Part shown: positions 44,880 through 57,090 of the stretch, one piece after another
How positions within the stretch are numbered: position 1 is the stretch's first letter
How the letters are laid out: each line of letters starts with the position of its first letter
Assembly (NCBI GenBank): GCA_009760855.2
Contig: WPIO01000009.1
Coordinates: 1,544,501 to 1,608,500, forward strand
Source: Cristatella mucedo
Taxonomy: Eukaryota > Bryozoa > Phylactolaemata > Cristatellidae
DNA length: 64,000 nt
Direction: 5' to 3'
Notes under the pieces: model-generated
What the model was told of the DNA's origin: nothing
What the model saw: only the letters and a program-made list of their open reading frames with translations
Databases searched by the model: none
Made by a program: the position numbers and the translations under genes

Positions 44880-46830
44880 AAGAAACACTAGATAGAAAAG
44901 ATAAATAAAAACGTTTTTCGTTAACGTAGATACAAAAATTCGCTGGTTACAATGTTGGACAGCCTACAATAAGCACTGTTCCCATTGCAGATCTGACGTT
45001 GCTTTTGAACAAATGACGCCGATTTAGGTGGCCAAGAAACTCATCTCTTCTTACAGAAATCTCCTCAAATTTAGATCTAATGTCGTTTAAAATGTGCTCG
45101 TCAAACAAGGCTTCCAAGTGCCAAGCTTTCTTAGCTTCGGAGCTTCAGGCTGTGTAAAAGTAGAGCACAGCAATTTGATCTTCCAGAAAAGCGGGCCCAA
45201 GAGTCCTCTTGGATCACGAGCAACCATTGCAAATTTATGCTGTCCCTTTAGAGGGAAGCATACGCTTAGACGGATCTGTGAAGGCTTTCCTGTCGGGTAT
45301 ATTCAGCCTCAGTGGAGAATCTTTGGTCTCCTAAGAAGAGTGAGGAGCTGCCAGTTTCTTTCAGATGGCATTTAAAATGCCTTGCAGGTGGACGCTTCTT
45401 GTAGTTCGCAGATGCTCACTATTTCCAAGCAGAAGTTAGAAGAATTGCACCGCTTGGCTGGAAAGTTCGTATATGCTACTCCTCTTCGTCGTGAAAATCC
45501 GGGGTCGAATTGTACAGATAATCTTAGTACCAGTGTTTTTTCTCAAAGTGCTGGCCTTTTTAAAGCCCCTACTTTTCACCAACGTCACTGAGCTCTCAGT
45601 ACACTAAAGATTGCTCTAGTTTTTTACTCCTTCGCAGCTACGATTTCTCTCCCTCTCAGAATCCTCGTTCCAAATAGAACTCGACTAGATGTCGCACTCT
45701 GACTAAAAACAAGAATGTTTGACTCTTTCAATCGGTTCCATTTACTACAGATAAATAGCGACGACCAGAGAGTGGCCAGCCGCTTAAGAATTGTTTAGGT
45801 TTAGTGTCAAAATAGTACCTACTTGCTCTAGCATGAACTGAAGTGAGGCCAATCAGCAATATCTTTTGCCTCAGACTTACCAAAGGCAATTCGCATTTTT
45901 GGCTAATGCGGAATTTTCTGAAAATGGTTTTTCTTGCGATAGCTTAACTAGAAATTGGAGACATATAGAATCCCCTTAATTCCCATCGTTTTTTTTGGTA
46001 TGAGGAGCTGAACAAATCACTCATTTAAATTGTGATATGCTTTTTGCATGTGGCCGTCTTCTTATAGGCAAGTATTACTCTGCCAGGTCTACCAATAATT
46101 GCAGGCTGCCTTTTCACGACCTTAATATTTCTTATTGTCTTGCATGCATATTGCGGTTTTACTATTGCCGTTCGAAGGAATTTCTGTATGCCTCTGCCTC
46201 TGTCGATGTTAATGAATTTGGTCTTTTCACGAGGACGCTCAGGCAACTAAGAGATGGGTGACGGACCAATCTCTAATTATTTACTAGGTCATTTCAAGCC
46301 ATCTCTCAAGCTCTTGCTCTGGCAATGCAGAGAACTAATTTGAGCTAGTAGTTGTCAAGCCTTTTACCATCAAATCCACAACTCTTAAAAGGCGCCGATG
46401 AAGTTTAAAAACTATAATTCATTTATGAAAGTTCTTTATGAAATTAACCCCTTAATAACAGACATGACATGGGTCAATCACCAATCATCTCCTAGGGCAG
46501 CTCTCACGTTAGCACCTCAAATGGCGATCCTTATAGTGATCTACCAGATTGATTCTCTAGCAATTTTGTCAGCAAGATAGCTAAGACAAGACAGTCCGTG
46601 GCTAAGGTAACTGCATCCCCATTGGACTTTGCTTCCCGTGTAACAACCTCACAGGCCTCCTCTGCCTCAATTCGTTGCAGACCGTCAATATCTGAATTCA
46701 CGCCTGGCACTAATAACCTTAACCGGAAGTTAATTTCACTGTTTAAGAAGACAAAGCCCCTTTAAGATCCTATGCTGCTATGCATAAATAAAGCAAAATA
46801 AAATGTTCTTTGCCTCATTTCATTGCTGCA
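44880..46830. other. No gene established
   Basis: A plus frame of 93 codons at 45094-45375 is unrecognised. No repeat was identified. Confidence 0.4.
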
Positions 46831-46834
46831 CCTT

Positions 46835-47400
46835 CCAAAGTGCTGTTGTTTGGCCGCTCCTATATAAAGTAACACTAAACCTTGAGATCTTGAGCAACTT
46901 TATCAACGCCTCCTCACTGCCGTTCCTATCAAGGAGACTGGTAATGGCCACCAACTAAACTCTAAGGCTTGAACTTCAAACCCGGAAAATAGGTTCCGGT
47001 ATGTTTTAAAGCTATTCATTCCGAAGACTCAGCATTGTTGTAGGTATCCAACGACCTTTTCAGAACTACAGACCTAGGTAAAGTCTCTCAGCTAGATGGC
47101 TGGAACATTCGGCAGCATTTAATACTATTAATCTCCAAAGTCTTCTCGATTGCCTCTCATCTCGCCTTGGCATCAGTAGCGTTGCAGTGTATTAATTTAG
47201 GTTCTGTCTCATTGGTTAGCTACAGACAACTATTATCAGTGGCCAACAATCATCTGAGTAGCCAACAAAGTGCCGGTGCCAATGCACAGCTCTTGGTCAG
47301 CTTCTTTTCACAAATTATACTCCATCTCTTGCCGGTAAAATCACCGTCTAAACCTAGGCTTTCACTTAATGCTGATTACACATAGCTTCTGTACTTGTGA
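46835..47400 (+). mobile_element. LINE reverse transcriptase fragment, plus strand
   Basis: Across frames it reads HSAAFNTINLQSLLDCLSSR then LGISSVALQ, which match motif A (SAAFDTIDH..LL..L) and the following palm segment of L2-type reverse transcriptases. Then it decays. Confidence 0.75.
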
Positions 47401-47406
47401 TTTATA

Positions 47407-47475
47407 ATCATAATAATAAATTTGATATAGCGCCTTCAGAGAACTCAATCCTTTTCTAGGCACTTGACATGCTTT
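47407..47475 (-). mobile_element. LINE family A 3' terminus, minus strand
   Basis: An (ATA)n-like tail followed by TTGATATAGCGCCTTCAGAG and CTTTTCTAGGCACTT. This short 3' end is inserted between two plus-strand LINE segments. Confidence 0.75.
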
Positions 47476-47479
47476 GATT

Positions 47480-48460
47480 CATCCCAGCATTTCAGAACTT
47501 GTAAATTTTTAACTCACCTGCAGCCTAAATTTCTGAAAACCCGCACTTGGATACCAGCAAACTATTTCAAATTCAATGACAATACGAATAAATTACTGGC
47601 CATGGGCAAAGTAGTGTTACTCAGAAATTGGAATGGTTAACTCGCAAAATCGGCTGTTTCAGCATATCTTCCATAGCAGCTACACTAAATTAAAGTTTCC
47701 GGTTCCAAATGACCTTTCGGTAAAAGACCACTTCAGCTCCACAGCAAGGCAACCTACTTTCAGGTGCATATAATTTCCAAAATTTGGACTTGCATTTAGA
47801 CAGGGATACTGCATTTTGTACATTCCGTCTCGATGTCAGTTAGTCACTGCTTAATTTCCTACCGCCCTGTGTAATCAGGAGCTTATAGTGGGTGAAAAAC
47901 TCTGCAGGTAGGCTTATTATTTTTCGTGAGTGTCCAACTTGCCATATTTTACATCTCCTACCAAATCTGCACTGACTACAAATGAACCAACTTTAAGGTT
48001 TGATAATTTGCGTTTAGATTCTTTTATTTTCTAATTCCAGTCTACCTACCAGATCTTCCATGCAACCCAGCTGGGCATCATACTAGCCGCTCTTTTGATT
48101 CAAGTAGTCTAGCTGTGCATCTAAGGAACCTTGAATCCTTTAGAGACCGTTCTTATGCTTCCAAAGCCAGGAACTGTTTCCCTTCTGACGTCACCACTTC
48201 CCCCCCCCCTCCGACTTGACGTTTAAAAAAACGCTAAAAAGTATCTGTTCGGACGAACATTCTTAAGACAGCTGCAGATTGTCCATCGGGTGCTTATATG
48301 TGCTGATGCTGTGTGTGTTACCATTAATCATGTTTACATGATTGCCTATTGCCAATGTAAAGTGGTTGGAAATAGATTTTGCTCTCCGACGGCTCTCTTC
48401 AAATGCAACATTGTTGTCATTGCTATTTTTACTTATGTATAGCGGTTTGAGATGCTCTTC
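47480..48460 (+). mobile_element. LINE C-terminal region and 3' end, plus strand
   Basis: Translated blocks FKFNDNTNKLLAMGK (about 47568-47610) and HLRNLESFRDRSYASKARN then FPSDVTTSP and LTFKKTLKS (about 48118-48243) follow the family A order NDDTTNLLVMGK...GDRAFSSYAPKAWNSLP...FKRNLKTHLF. It may be the continuation of the 46835-47400 copy. Confidence 0.8.
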
Positions 48461-49580
48461 TGGGCAATAGCTTCAGGGTATTTTTTCAAAGGGTGCTGCC
48501 ACTGTTTGTGAGTAAGCTAGATTAGTTGTGCTCTCTTCCACGTGCAAGTTTTCGAGGGGATCCAAAAAACGTCATCGTTAAAAAAGGCATTTCCAGTTTA
48601 AAAACAGATTTTAAGTTGAAGTATTTTCAAAGTTTTGCCTTGGGTGCTGTTATAAATGTAGTGTGCGGCTTCCACGTATGTTCAGAACTAAGCCAAAAGC
48701 ACAGCTAACTAAGCTAACTAAGCGTTGGTAATGGTGCTAGTCTCACCTGACGCGTGACGAATAATGGCGACGTCTGAACTTCTTACCCAGCCAGCGACTT
48801 GTGGGTGCTGCACCAAAGCACGCAGCTATGCGACCAGTAGCAGGAACATGACAGAAACGAAGATAACCCTTAACATAACAAGTCCGTTTTACATGATGCA
48901 GACAAGTCTATTAAACAGCTGCGGTTGATAAGAAGCATTTAACAGCGGCCACGGCGTACACCAACGAGTCTCCGGCCTATAACTAAGATCACCTCAATTC
49001 CAAAGCCGAGTTTGAACTCCGGCTCGTACGCGGTCTCGGCCAAAGATTACAGCGTAATCTCAGAATTTCTAATAATTATTATCAGTCATAACCCGGCTGT
49101 TTTGGGTGGCCCAAAAGTTACTGTGCGTTGCCTCTAGGTTCTTCAAACAGGCGTGCGAATTCTTCGCTAGGACCTCAAAAGAAATAGGCTTACAGCTTAT
49201 TTCTTAATCTTGAAAGTAGCAATGAGTAAACTTAATGTATCTTCAGAGTGACTAAGAGCTTTTGGGAGAACATCTGACCACACTTTCTCGACTGTGCCCA
49301 CTCCCCATTGTTCGAGGTCAGCATTTCGTGACCTCCACCGTCCATGAGACATGGCTATGCCGTCGACGAGGTCAGCGCTTTTTCAGTAACAGGACGATTA
49401 AAGGCTGGTGCATTCTGATGATTTCAAACGGCAACTTGAGTTTTATGCTTTTTTCGTGGCCTCCGCAATCATAAAACAAGCCGCGGTTAGCGTTGCTGGG
49501 AAAGGCTGGTGTAGGAGACGGTTAGTTAAGCATTGATCGTGCATTAAAGGCTGCGAGCGGTAAAGCCGGCAGTCCTGAGG
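48461..49580. other. No gene; possible SINE trace near 49010
   Basis: On the minus strand GGAGTTCAAACTCGGC (about 49006-49021) resembles a B box. Nothing else is identifiable. Confidence 0.35.
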
Positions 49581-49584
49581 TGCC

Positions 49585-50440
49585 CAATGCAATGTAATAT
49601 GTCATGTGTCTCCGCCTGTAACTCCACAAAGCCACCAAGACCATTTAGGTGTTACGCCGGAGAGTTCTGTATAGCACACTCACAGCCTAAGTGGCTTCCA
49701 GTACGCATTCGGTAACCGACTTCATCTCACTCAACAAAAAGGAAGTGGGAAGAATATCAGAGTCGGAAGAGCAGTTGAGACAGTGAGTAGCAACGAAGTA
49801 GGAGCTCAGAGCCGTTAAAAACGATAAGTCGTAGTCAGTATTTGGAGAGTAGTTGTCGTTCTGTAAGAGTTGTGGAAGCGAGCTCCACAGCCTAGGACCT
49901 GCAGAGCTAAAGCTTCAGTCGACAACGGTCATTGAGCCGAGAAATATAGCAGCTAATTTATTGTCCGTACAGGACCAGGGGGCGCGAAGAGGTTGAAACT
50001 GATGCAGCAGTTTGGATAGGTACGGAGGAGCCAAGCAGTCGCGAGCCTCGTGGGTCACCATAAGAACTTTTCTCTGTATCCGTTGAACAGCCTGCAGCCA
50101 TTCTAGCTCTTTTAAAAAAGGAGACACGTGATTAAACTCTGGGTTTGAAAATCACCCTTGCATCCATGTTCATAGATAGCTGCAGTGGCCTAGTTGCTTT
50201 TTTAGGTTGCCCAGTAACAAGTGAATTACTCTAATCAAGCCGAGACAGAACTAAGGATCTAGTTGAATTGTTTGCAAGCCACTGTGGAAGACAGCTCCTA
50301 ATCTTAGATAGGTACTGGACGCGGTGGCTAGCTATGGAAGCAGCTTCTGAATGAAGCTTTTAAATTTAGGCAGCTGTCAAAAACGACAGCTAAATTTCGA
50401 GCTCGTGGCGATGGTCGCACAACAGCATCACCTATGTGAT
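49585..50440 (-). mobile_element. LINE family B, 5'-truncated, abuts the peptide-gene flank
   Basis: Pentanucleotide-type tail (AATGCAATGTAATATGTCATG region), family B 3' sequence, and an open C-terminal frame at 49915-50127 with LKELEWLQAVQRIQRKVLMV, LAPPYLSKLLHQFQPLRAP and a terminal KLAAIFLGSM. Its 5' end lies exactly where the homology between 50441-51200 and 53183-54030 begins, so it may have replaced the peptide-coding exon of that unit. Confidence 0.88.
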
Positions 50441-51200
50441 ATCAAGCTTCAGAAAGCTCAGTCAAGTTGTTCTCGCTTGCTCCAATGCATAAGCCCTTCG
50501 AATTTGATAAAAACCGAGAAATGATTTTTCAGTGGTAGCGCACGATCCAATGCATCAAATGTGGCTTTTCTGTGCCAGCACAATCGAGTCAGTTCTCAAG
50601 GCTTAAGTCCAATACTACTAGCATAGTACTATGCGCAATGCTACATCGCTGCGTGGCTTAGCTGGTGGCCTTTTTTCTCAGAGTAAGTCTAACTCCAACT
50701 AACAATCGCTGTACTACGGATCGCACTCATGGCGAGAAGATCTTTTGTTTTATCATATTTAGGCAAGACTCATTACTAGTGCTCAAAATGCTGATGCTCA
50801 AGTCATTGATCTGATGCTATTCATCATTGTTTACTCCATCTCGATTATGTAATTTATAGTTGGCATCCTGTCATGGCTCTAGTATGATTACACTAATCGG
50901 CTAAATGCTCCAATTACCCCAGCTGGGCAGTTCACTTTACTATTGTCCATCGACAGCAACTGTGTGACTGTTTTCAAGCTTCCAGCAGTAGACAGAAGCC
51001 TTACGTTTAGGAAGAACGATGACTTCTCTAACTTTTGGCATGTAATTAATCGGGTTTTCATAATGCTTTGTGCTCAATTTGAAGTGGCTTGCATTAACGT
51101 TGCATGGCGTTTTATTTTAATGCTGCCGTAGCTCCAACCTAAATTGTATTGCTTTTGTCAATAATCAATTTGAACTTCAGTCGTCGGTTATCTCTTAAGT
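50441..51200 (+). repeat. Peptide-gene downstream flank, orphan copy
   Basis: It aligns with 53183-54030, the sequence right after peptide gene 2. Shared blocks include AAGCTCAGTCAAGTTG, TCGAGTCAGTTCT, GGCGAGAAGATCTTTTG and CATGCAATTAATCGGG-like strings. The coding exon expected just upstream is missing. Compared with its partner it lacks about 58 bp that contain the AATAAA hexamer. Confidence 0.82.
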
Positions 51201-51217
51201 AGGTTAGAAATTCCTTT

Positions 51218-52125
51218 CAGGTCAAAGATATATATATAAGACGATGCACTTGGAATGACGCGGTCCCGACATTACGCACCCGTCCTCCTGGGCTCTGAGA
51301 GGAAGGTCGAGTCTGTGTGAGTGCGACCGTGCTCACGTGCAACTACTCGGCTGCTTGCGTGAGAATGTACTTGTATGAGTGCTTTTTTTGCTTAAGTGGC
51401 TCTGCTTCTCAATGCTTTTCCAAACTATTTGACTCACCCTGTTCGCACAGAAGTCATCTATGCTTTTAGGATGGTGTGCAGCCGCTCGGTAACTAGATTC
51501 TTTGCCTACAAGTTTTTCGGCACCAAGCACGGTGCTTTTAACTGGCGCCAGTAGTCACAGACAAATAGCTACAATCACGTTAAGCAAATGTCTCAGAACA
51601 TTGGCCAACGAGTAGTGCAGACAGCTCAAGGGCATGCCCATCTGCTGCTGATGACAGAAATCAATATCATCCACGTCTTAACAATAAGTTCGTGTGCCGT
51701 TTCACCTGACAGTCGTCATCTCAAAAGCACTTCCGGTGCATGCTCTGTTTGGCATCAGTTGGCAGTGCAGTCTGAGTGCATTTTTGGTTGGGTCTTGCAA
51801 CGTCGGTGAACGATATAGCAACCCTGAAGTTTGTAAGTCAGACCTAGCACATTTACTTCAACCTGGCTCATGCAAATGTTACTAAACCCGTCTCATCTTT
51901 TAACTACCAGCTACTTCATGTCTACATATCGCGCTACCATTAGGCTGTCAATGGTAACCACGTTTTCATTGTTGGACATAATAAAACTACCCGTCCGGGT
52001 ACAGTGAGTTCTAAATGAACACTGTTTGACTAACTCACTGTTGTTATAATGGAGGAGGTATGATGCCGCCTTTTTCCCACACGCCCTCAGTGCCTATTAA
52101 ATCCTGCCTCGTGGAAGTCGTAGCT
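51218..52125 (+). repeat. TATA-bearing duplicated block X upstream of peptide gene 2
   Basis: It aligns with 56178-57090 along its whole length at high identity by eye. It includes a TATA-like TATATATATAAG (51229-51240) and AAGACGATGCACTT, strongly conserved in both copies, and ends after CTCAGTGCCTATTAAAT. The short frame from an ATG at 51588 has a counterpart in the other copy, but indels not divisible by three and loss of the ATG there argue against coding. Position 0.7 kb before the coding exon suggests promoter plus first exon and intron. Confidence 0.75.
51227..51242 (+). promoter_or_regulatory. Candidate TATA box for peptide gene 2
   Basis: AGATATATATATAAGACG; the equivalent in the second copy is AGATATATATGTAAGACG at 56188-56203. 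Conservation between copies suggests function, but AT-rich context allows chance. GTGAGT at about 51315 and a conserved GTGAGA about 45 bp later are possible donor sites of a first exon. Confidence 0.4.
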
Positions 52126-52850
52126 TTTCTGAGAGAGAGAGTTACATCAAGCGTGCCGGCAAAATCCGAAACATTGAAGTTTGGCGTTAATCATATCCTT
52201 AACCTCTCCCTGTTCAATACTAAACCCAGTGACCTTCGTGTTAATCTAGCGAAAATCTTTTAGATAGGCAGTTCCTACAGTAGCATATCCCACAAGATTA
52301 TGTGCCCTCTTTTCCATATGATTACCTTCCCGCATGCACCATCTATTCTCATCACTGAGTTCATCTCCCTGCTAAAGAAGACTAATGGCTATATAGACAC
52401 TGGACCTACTATTCAAGTCAGCCCTTTATCAGAAGACATTTAGTAACGTATGCTCAGTCTCTCTCTCTTGCCATTGCTTTATCAGGGAGTCATTGCTCCT
52501 GCTAGTACTGCAGGATCAGTGGGCAACGTGTGATACGTTTGATCAAAGGTTATGCTTGAGTGCTTGTCATTTCGCTAATTCATCACTGGAATCGCATTGC
52601 CATAGTTTATGCCGTATACTAGTAGAAGATTTGAGAGCTTCTACCTGTAGAAGTCAACAGCCATTAAAATATACATTACCTCACCGTCCGTTGTGTGTGC
52701 TATTCTTTTCAAGTAATGCCCTACCTCTTTCCAATTATCTCTTAACACAATCTAGGTTTCATTTTAATGAGTATTATTTCATTATTTTAATGATTATTAT
52801 TTGAATGAGTATTATTTAATTAGTATTATTTCATTGCTGTTTTATTTCAG
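52126..52850 (+). other. Probable intron upstream of peptide gene 2
   Basis: No open frame or repeat is recognised apart from a run of ATTATTT units near 52760-52830. It ends in TTTTATTTCAG at 52840-52850, a good splice acceptor 68 bp before the ATG of peptide gene 2. Confidence 0.45.
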
Positions 52851-52918
52851 GGATCGGCCATCAATTGACTGTCAATCGGTTTTTCCACGCCGTGCTCGAT
52901 CTTCGCCGACCGACCAAG

Positions 52919-53182
52919 ATGATTTCTTCTGGACATTGCCGATCCCGCTTTAGGGGTGTGCTAGCTGCTGTCTGCATCTGTCATGTACTCGGACTTATGT
53001 TTGGTAGAGCTGATGCCTGCCGCCAGGACCAGTGCTCAGCGAGCTGCCAAGGTGGACGTGGTAGCTGCCGCATCAATACCAGGAAAATCTTGGTCTGCCT
53101 CTGCCGCGGGCACATTCAAGGAGGGATGTCCCATGAAGGGTCATTCCCCATCACGAGTGCAGCTATATCCCAGAGACAATGA
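52919..53182 (+). CDS. Secreted cysteine-rich peptide, CS-alpha-beta (defensin-like) pattern
   Basis: Complete 87-residue frame. The first ATG after the splice acceptor is at 52919; the frame is open further upstream but without an ATG. Residues 1-33 look like a signal peptide (basic CRSRFR, hydrophobic 13-28, cleavage after Ala-33). Six cysteines follow at 34, 39, 43, 50, 60 and 62: C-x4-C-x3-C-x6-C-x9-C-x-C, with Gly-48 two before Cys-50. Apart from the x10/x6 loop the spacing equals that of the peptide at 12525-12785, and GRG-x-C, N-x-R and C-x-C are shared; overall identity is low, so the pair is old or fast-evolving. A 25-residue tail follows the last cysteine, rich in Ser, Gly and His. 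The mature core is basic. The gene lies in a tandem array of decayed units, with AATAAA at 53691-53696 as a possible poly(A) signal. Defensin, channel-active peptide or another CS-alpha-beta role all remain possible. Confidence 0.75.
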   Translation: MISSGHCRSRFRGVLAAVCICHVLGLMFGRADACRQDQCSASCQGGRGSCRINTRKILVCLCRGHIQGGMSHEGSFPITSAAISQRQ

Positions 53183-54030
53183 CTTAATTGAAAACCGAGC
53201 TGCAGGAAGCTCAGTCAAGTTGCTCTCGCTTGCTGCAATGCATCAGCCCTTCGAATGCCAGAAAAACCGAGATCTGTTTTTTCGGAGGTGGAGCAAGATC
53301 CAAGTTATCACGTACGGCCTTCTTGTGCCTACACAATCGAGTCAGTTCTTAAGGCTAATTTCAAATACCACAATACAACCTGCGAAGCTGCATCGCTGAG
53401 TGGCTTAGCTTATGAACACTTTCCTCAGAGCAAGCGTAATACCGATCAACGACCGCCATACTACGGGTCGCACTTGTGGCGAGAAGATCTTTTGTCGTGT
53501 CATATTTACGCAAGACTCGTACCAAGCGTTCAAAATGAATTATATAAAATGCTTATGCTCAAGTCATCAATTTGATGTTTTTGGTTCATGTTTGCTCCAT
53601 CTCGAAGATACAATTTGCAGTTAGCAGCCTGGCACGGCTTGCGATGATTAAACAATTTGCAAATTGATGGATCTTAATTATATTGGTTAAAATAAAGTTT
53701 GAAATTATATTGAAAAAATGCTCCATTTACACCAGCTAGGAAGCTCACTTTACTAGTGCTCGCTGACAGCAAACGAGTAGCTATTTTCTCTCATCTCGTG
53801 AAAAACCTAGGCCTTAAGAGGACCACTGACTTTTCTAACTTTGGGCATGCAATTAATCGGGGTTTAAATATGCGTTTCGCTCAAGTTGAACTGGCATGGG
53901 TCAACGTTGTACGATTTCATTGAAACGCTGCCGTTGCTCTCAAGTAAATCGTATAAACTTCGTCACCTATCAGTTGAAAATTTTGGATTTTACCGTATTG
54001 CACCCCAGATTTCTCTCAAGATTAAGTAAT
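53183..54030 (+). repeat. Downstream flank of peptide gene 2 (array copy)
   Basis: Partner of 50441-51200. It includes AATAAA at 53691-53696 inside a segment of about 58 bp absent from the partner. Short frames here (53255-53575, 53412-53624) overlap each other and are not kept open in the partner, so they are not coding. Confidence 0.82.
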
Positions 54031-56177
54031 TATAAGTGTGCTATCCAGCTTTATCTTGGTCATGGATTTACGTGTAAATGTCAACTTGACAGCGGGAGCC
54101 TATCATTCTTCTAGTCGGGGGTTAACAATCTTCTCATTTTTAGTACAGACCATAGCTGATTTAAATGTGTTCATTTGCAGATACTTAAGATAGATCTTTA
54201 GAAGTGCCAATAACCTATTTAAATAGTTTCAAAATGTTTTTTTCCTTTGCGAATAATCCATGTGAGATAATTTTTACAAGTACCACATTTTCCTGGTAAG
54301 CCTGGCGTTGATTTAGAAAGCTACACATGATTATGGTAATGCTTAGCAAGACATAACATTAAATTTACTACCAATATCATTTCGTGGGTGATGGTGACCT
54401 CTGGCTGCATGTAATCGAAAACTGAGCCGGAGTACCTAAGTTATTGGAAACAGCAGATTTAAGAAAGCGTCGTGTGATAATATTGCAAATTTTGTATACG
54501 TATATCTCCGCCTCAAAATTTATCTAGAAGCGATAATTGTGAAAGCGTCCTTAATCTATCCCATTTATAGTCTTGCATTTTTCCAAGAAATTTTCTTCAT
54601 GAAACAAGCTATAAATTAAGCTCATTTGTGCGCACATCTTACGACATCAGAAAGCCGGGTTATTTAAGAATAACACCCGGTGCTGATTAAGTGCTGACAC
54701 GCGAATAAATACGAGCTTTACTTAATTGTAGCCGAGTTGTTATGACCAGGCTACTCTTACTATTTTGGGTAGAGGCATAACGCTTGCATTATGCAAATAC
54801 CTTAAGCTGGCAACACGCTGACGATAAAATGCAGCAATCAGTATTCCTCAAGCAGCACTAGTAATACAATCATGTTAGTAAAAGCTCAATTATACCCTGC
54901 ATTCTACGGCTAATGCACCTGGGTGACTTCCTGCTGACTCGCTAACAGGCTCACGGCAGCTCAAGCTCAGCTCTAGACTCGTCGACTGGCAGACCGATGC
55001 TCCAGCATCCAGACTGCGTTCAAGCACAAGCCCTATATAGTATTCAAGTAATAAGTCACAATAATAACTATCGTACATAATGCTGCTCATAAGCCGCAGC
55101 TTATCTCGGCTACCTCATAAGCATCCCAACCCATCGGCAAAGCATATCGCTCTCAATCGCAGCTCAGCCTACAAGCTCATAGCTCATAATCGAGGGACAT
55201 TACAGATGTGTCGTTCTCTATGCCTGCGCTCGTCATCCTAAATCTAACCGCGAGACCCTATTTTCCGCACGAAATTAACTGATGCTATCGCGGTCGATTA
55301 CGGTTAACACATTTAACTACGCACTAACCGATGTGGCATCAACAGTGAGCGCTCCTAAACGGATTATTCTGGTAGCCAGCCGCCTTGACCCATTAACGAC
55401 TTCGACACCGACGAAAGGCACGAATGGCTCGACACAGTTAAAACGAGAAATTCCCGACTGCCAGCAGTGTAACCTGGAAGCTCATGGTCCAGAATTCGAT
55501 ATATTCACTAGCCGCGAGGCAAAGGGAGGGGAAACAGTTTTCAAAACTAAAGAGGATTCTTAATAGCATTCTTATTCCGAAGATCTAGTTCGATGCGTGC
55601 CCAGAAAACTTTTATGCACATCTTTTAATATCTGGCTTGTACTAAAACGATTAAGCCAAAGAAAAGCTACTGAAAGTATGCACTTCTTAAATGTCGCCTT
55701 ACAATATAAAAACTAAAAGCTTAATATGAATAACGAGAAGAACAAGCAAACTAGCTGCAGCTTTACCCAAGGAAAGAAATGGTCATTAAGCCATACATGA
55801 ATTGAGGGACGATATAAATTTGGGCTGAGTTTGGAATGGTTAGATCCTTAGGCCAAATCCAGAAACTGATAAATAAATTACCTGACTTTTATTGGTTGGC
55901 AGCAAAATTTTCCAAATGTTAGCAGTGCAGACAGTTCGCTGTGCTGTGCTTTTTGATGACGTTTCTGGTACCACTGTCGCTTGAAGAACAGGCCCACTGA
56001 GCACTGGCATGTACATCCTGACGATCCCCATTCGTTAGTCACCATTTTAGAAGCCTTCTTACGCCGTTTTCTTAAGCGAGCTTAGGCTCATAGACCCTTT
56101 TCCATCGTTTTGATGTTTCATATGTATTGCTCTCGGACGCCACAGCGGGAGACAATTCTTCTGAATTAAAGTCTTTT
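54031..56177. other. Spacer in the peptide-gene array; no gene established
   Basis: About 2.1 kb with no equivalent between 51200 and 51218 in the other unit, so either inserted here or deleted there. A 93-codon plus frame at 55282-55563 with an ATG is unrecognised and may be chance. Confidence 0.4.
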
Positions 56178-57090
56178 TAGGTTAAAGATATATATGTAAG
56201 ACGATGCACTTAGAATGATGCAGACCCGGCATTACCCGCCCGTCCTCCTGGTATCTGAGGGTAAGGTCGAGTCTGTGCGTATGCGACCATGCTCATGTGC
56301 AAGTACTCAGCTGCTTGTGTGAGAGTGTGCTTGTATGAGTGCTTTTTGCCTAAGTGGCTCAACTTCTCATTGCTTTTCCAAACTATTTGACACACTATTC
56401 ACACAGAAGTTGTCTATGCTGTTAGAATGGTGTGCATCCGCTCGGTAACTAGATTCTTTGCCGACGAGTGTCCGGCACCAAGCACGGCGCTTTTAACTGG
56501 CGGCAGTAGTCGCAGGCAAATAGCCACAATCACGCTAAACTAGTGTCTCAGAACGTCGGCCAACGAGTAGTACAGACAGCTCTGGGGCAATTGCATACGC
56601 TGCTGAGTACAGCAATCAATATCATCAATGCCTTCATAATAGGTTCGTGTGCCGTTTCATCTGACATTAGTCATCTCAAAAGCATTTCCAGTGCATGTTC
56701 TGTTTGGCATATAGTTGGCATTGCAGTCCGAGTAGGCCTTTGGTTTTGTCTTGATATGTTGGTGAACGACATAGCATTCCTGAAGTGGTTAAGTCAGGCC
56801 TACCACGTTGAATTTAAGCTGGATTCCCCAAATTTTACTAAACCCGTCTCATCTTCGAACCACTTGCTACTTCATGCCTACATATCGTGCTGCCATTGGG
56901 CTTTCAACGGTAATCACGTGATCATTGTTGAACATGATAAAGCTTCTCTTCAGCATACAGGGATTTCTAAATGAACATTGTTTTACTGACTCACTCTTTT
57001 TATAATGGAGGAGGTAAAATACCACCTTCTTTCCACTCGCCCTCAGTGCCTATTAAATTCTGCCTCAAGGAAGTCTTAGCTTTGTGAGAT
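56178..57090 (+). repeat. TATA-bearing duplicated block Y, no coding exon downstream
   Basis: Partner of 51218-52125. The match ends near 57090 at a short local repeat (TAGCGGTCGTTAGCTTTG, two units). No peptide-coding exon follows within the next 2 kb, so this unit is decapitated. The 143-codon frame from 56543 begins with GTG, not ATG. Confidence 0.75.

Noticed and set aside
53255-53624. Frames just downstream of peptide gene 2
   Set aside because: They overlap one another, and the duplicated copy at 50441-51200 does not keep them open.
56543-56974. 143-codon plus frame that has a partial counterpart at 51588-51809
   Set aside because: It starts with GTG, and the aligned copy has indels not divisible by three and an early stop. 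The similarity is explained by duplication of non-coding DNA.
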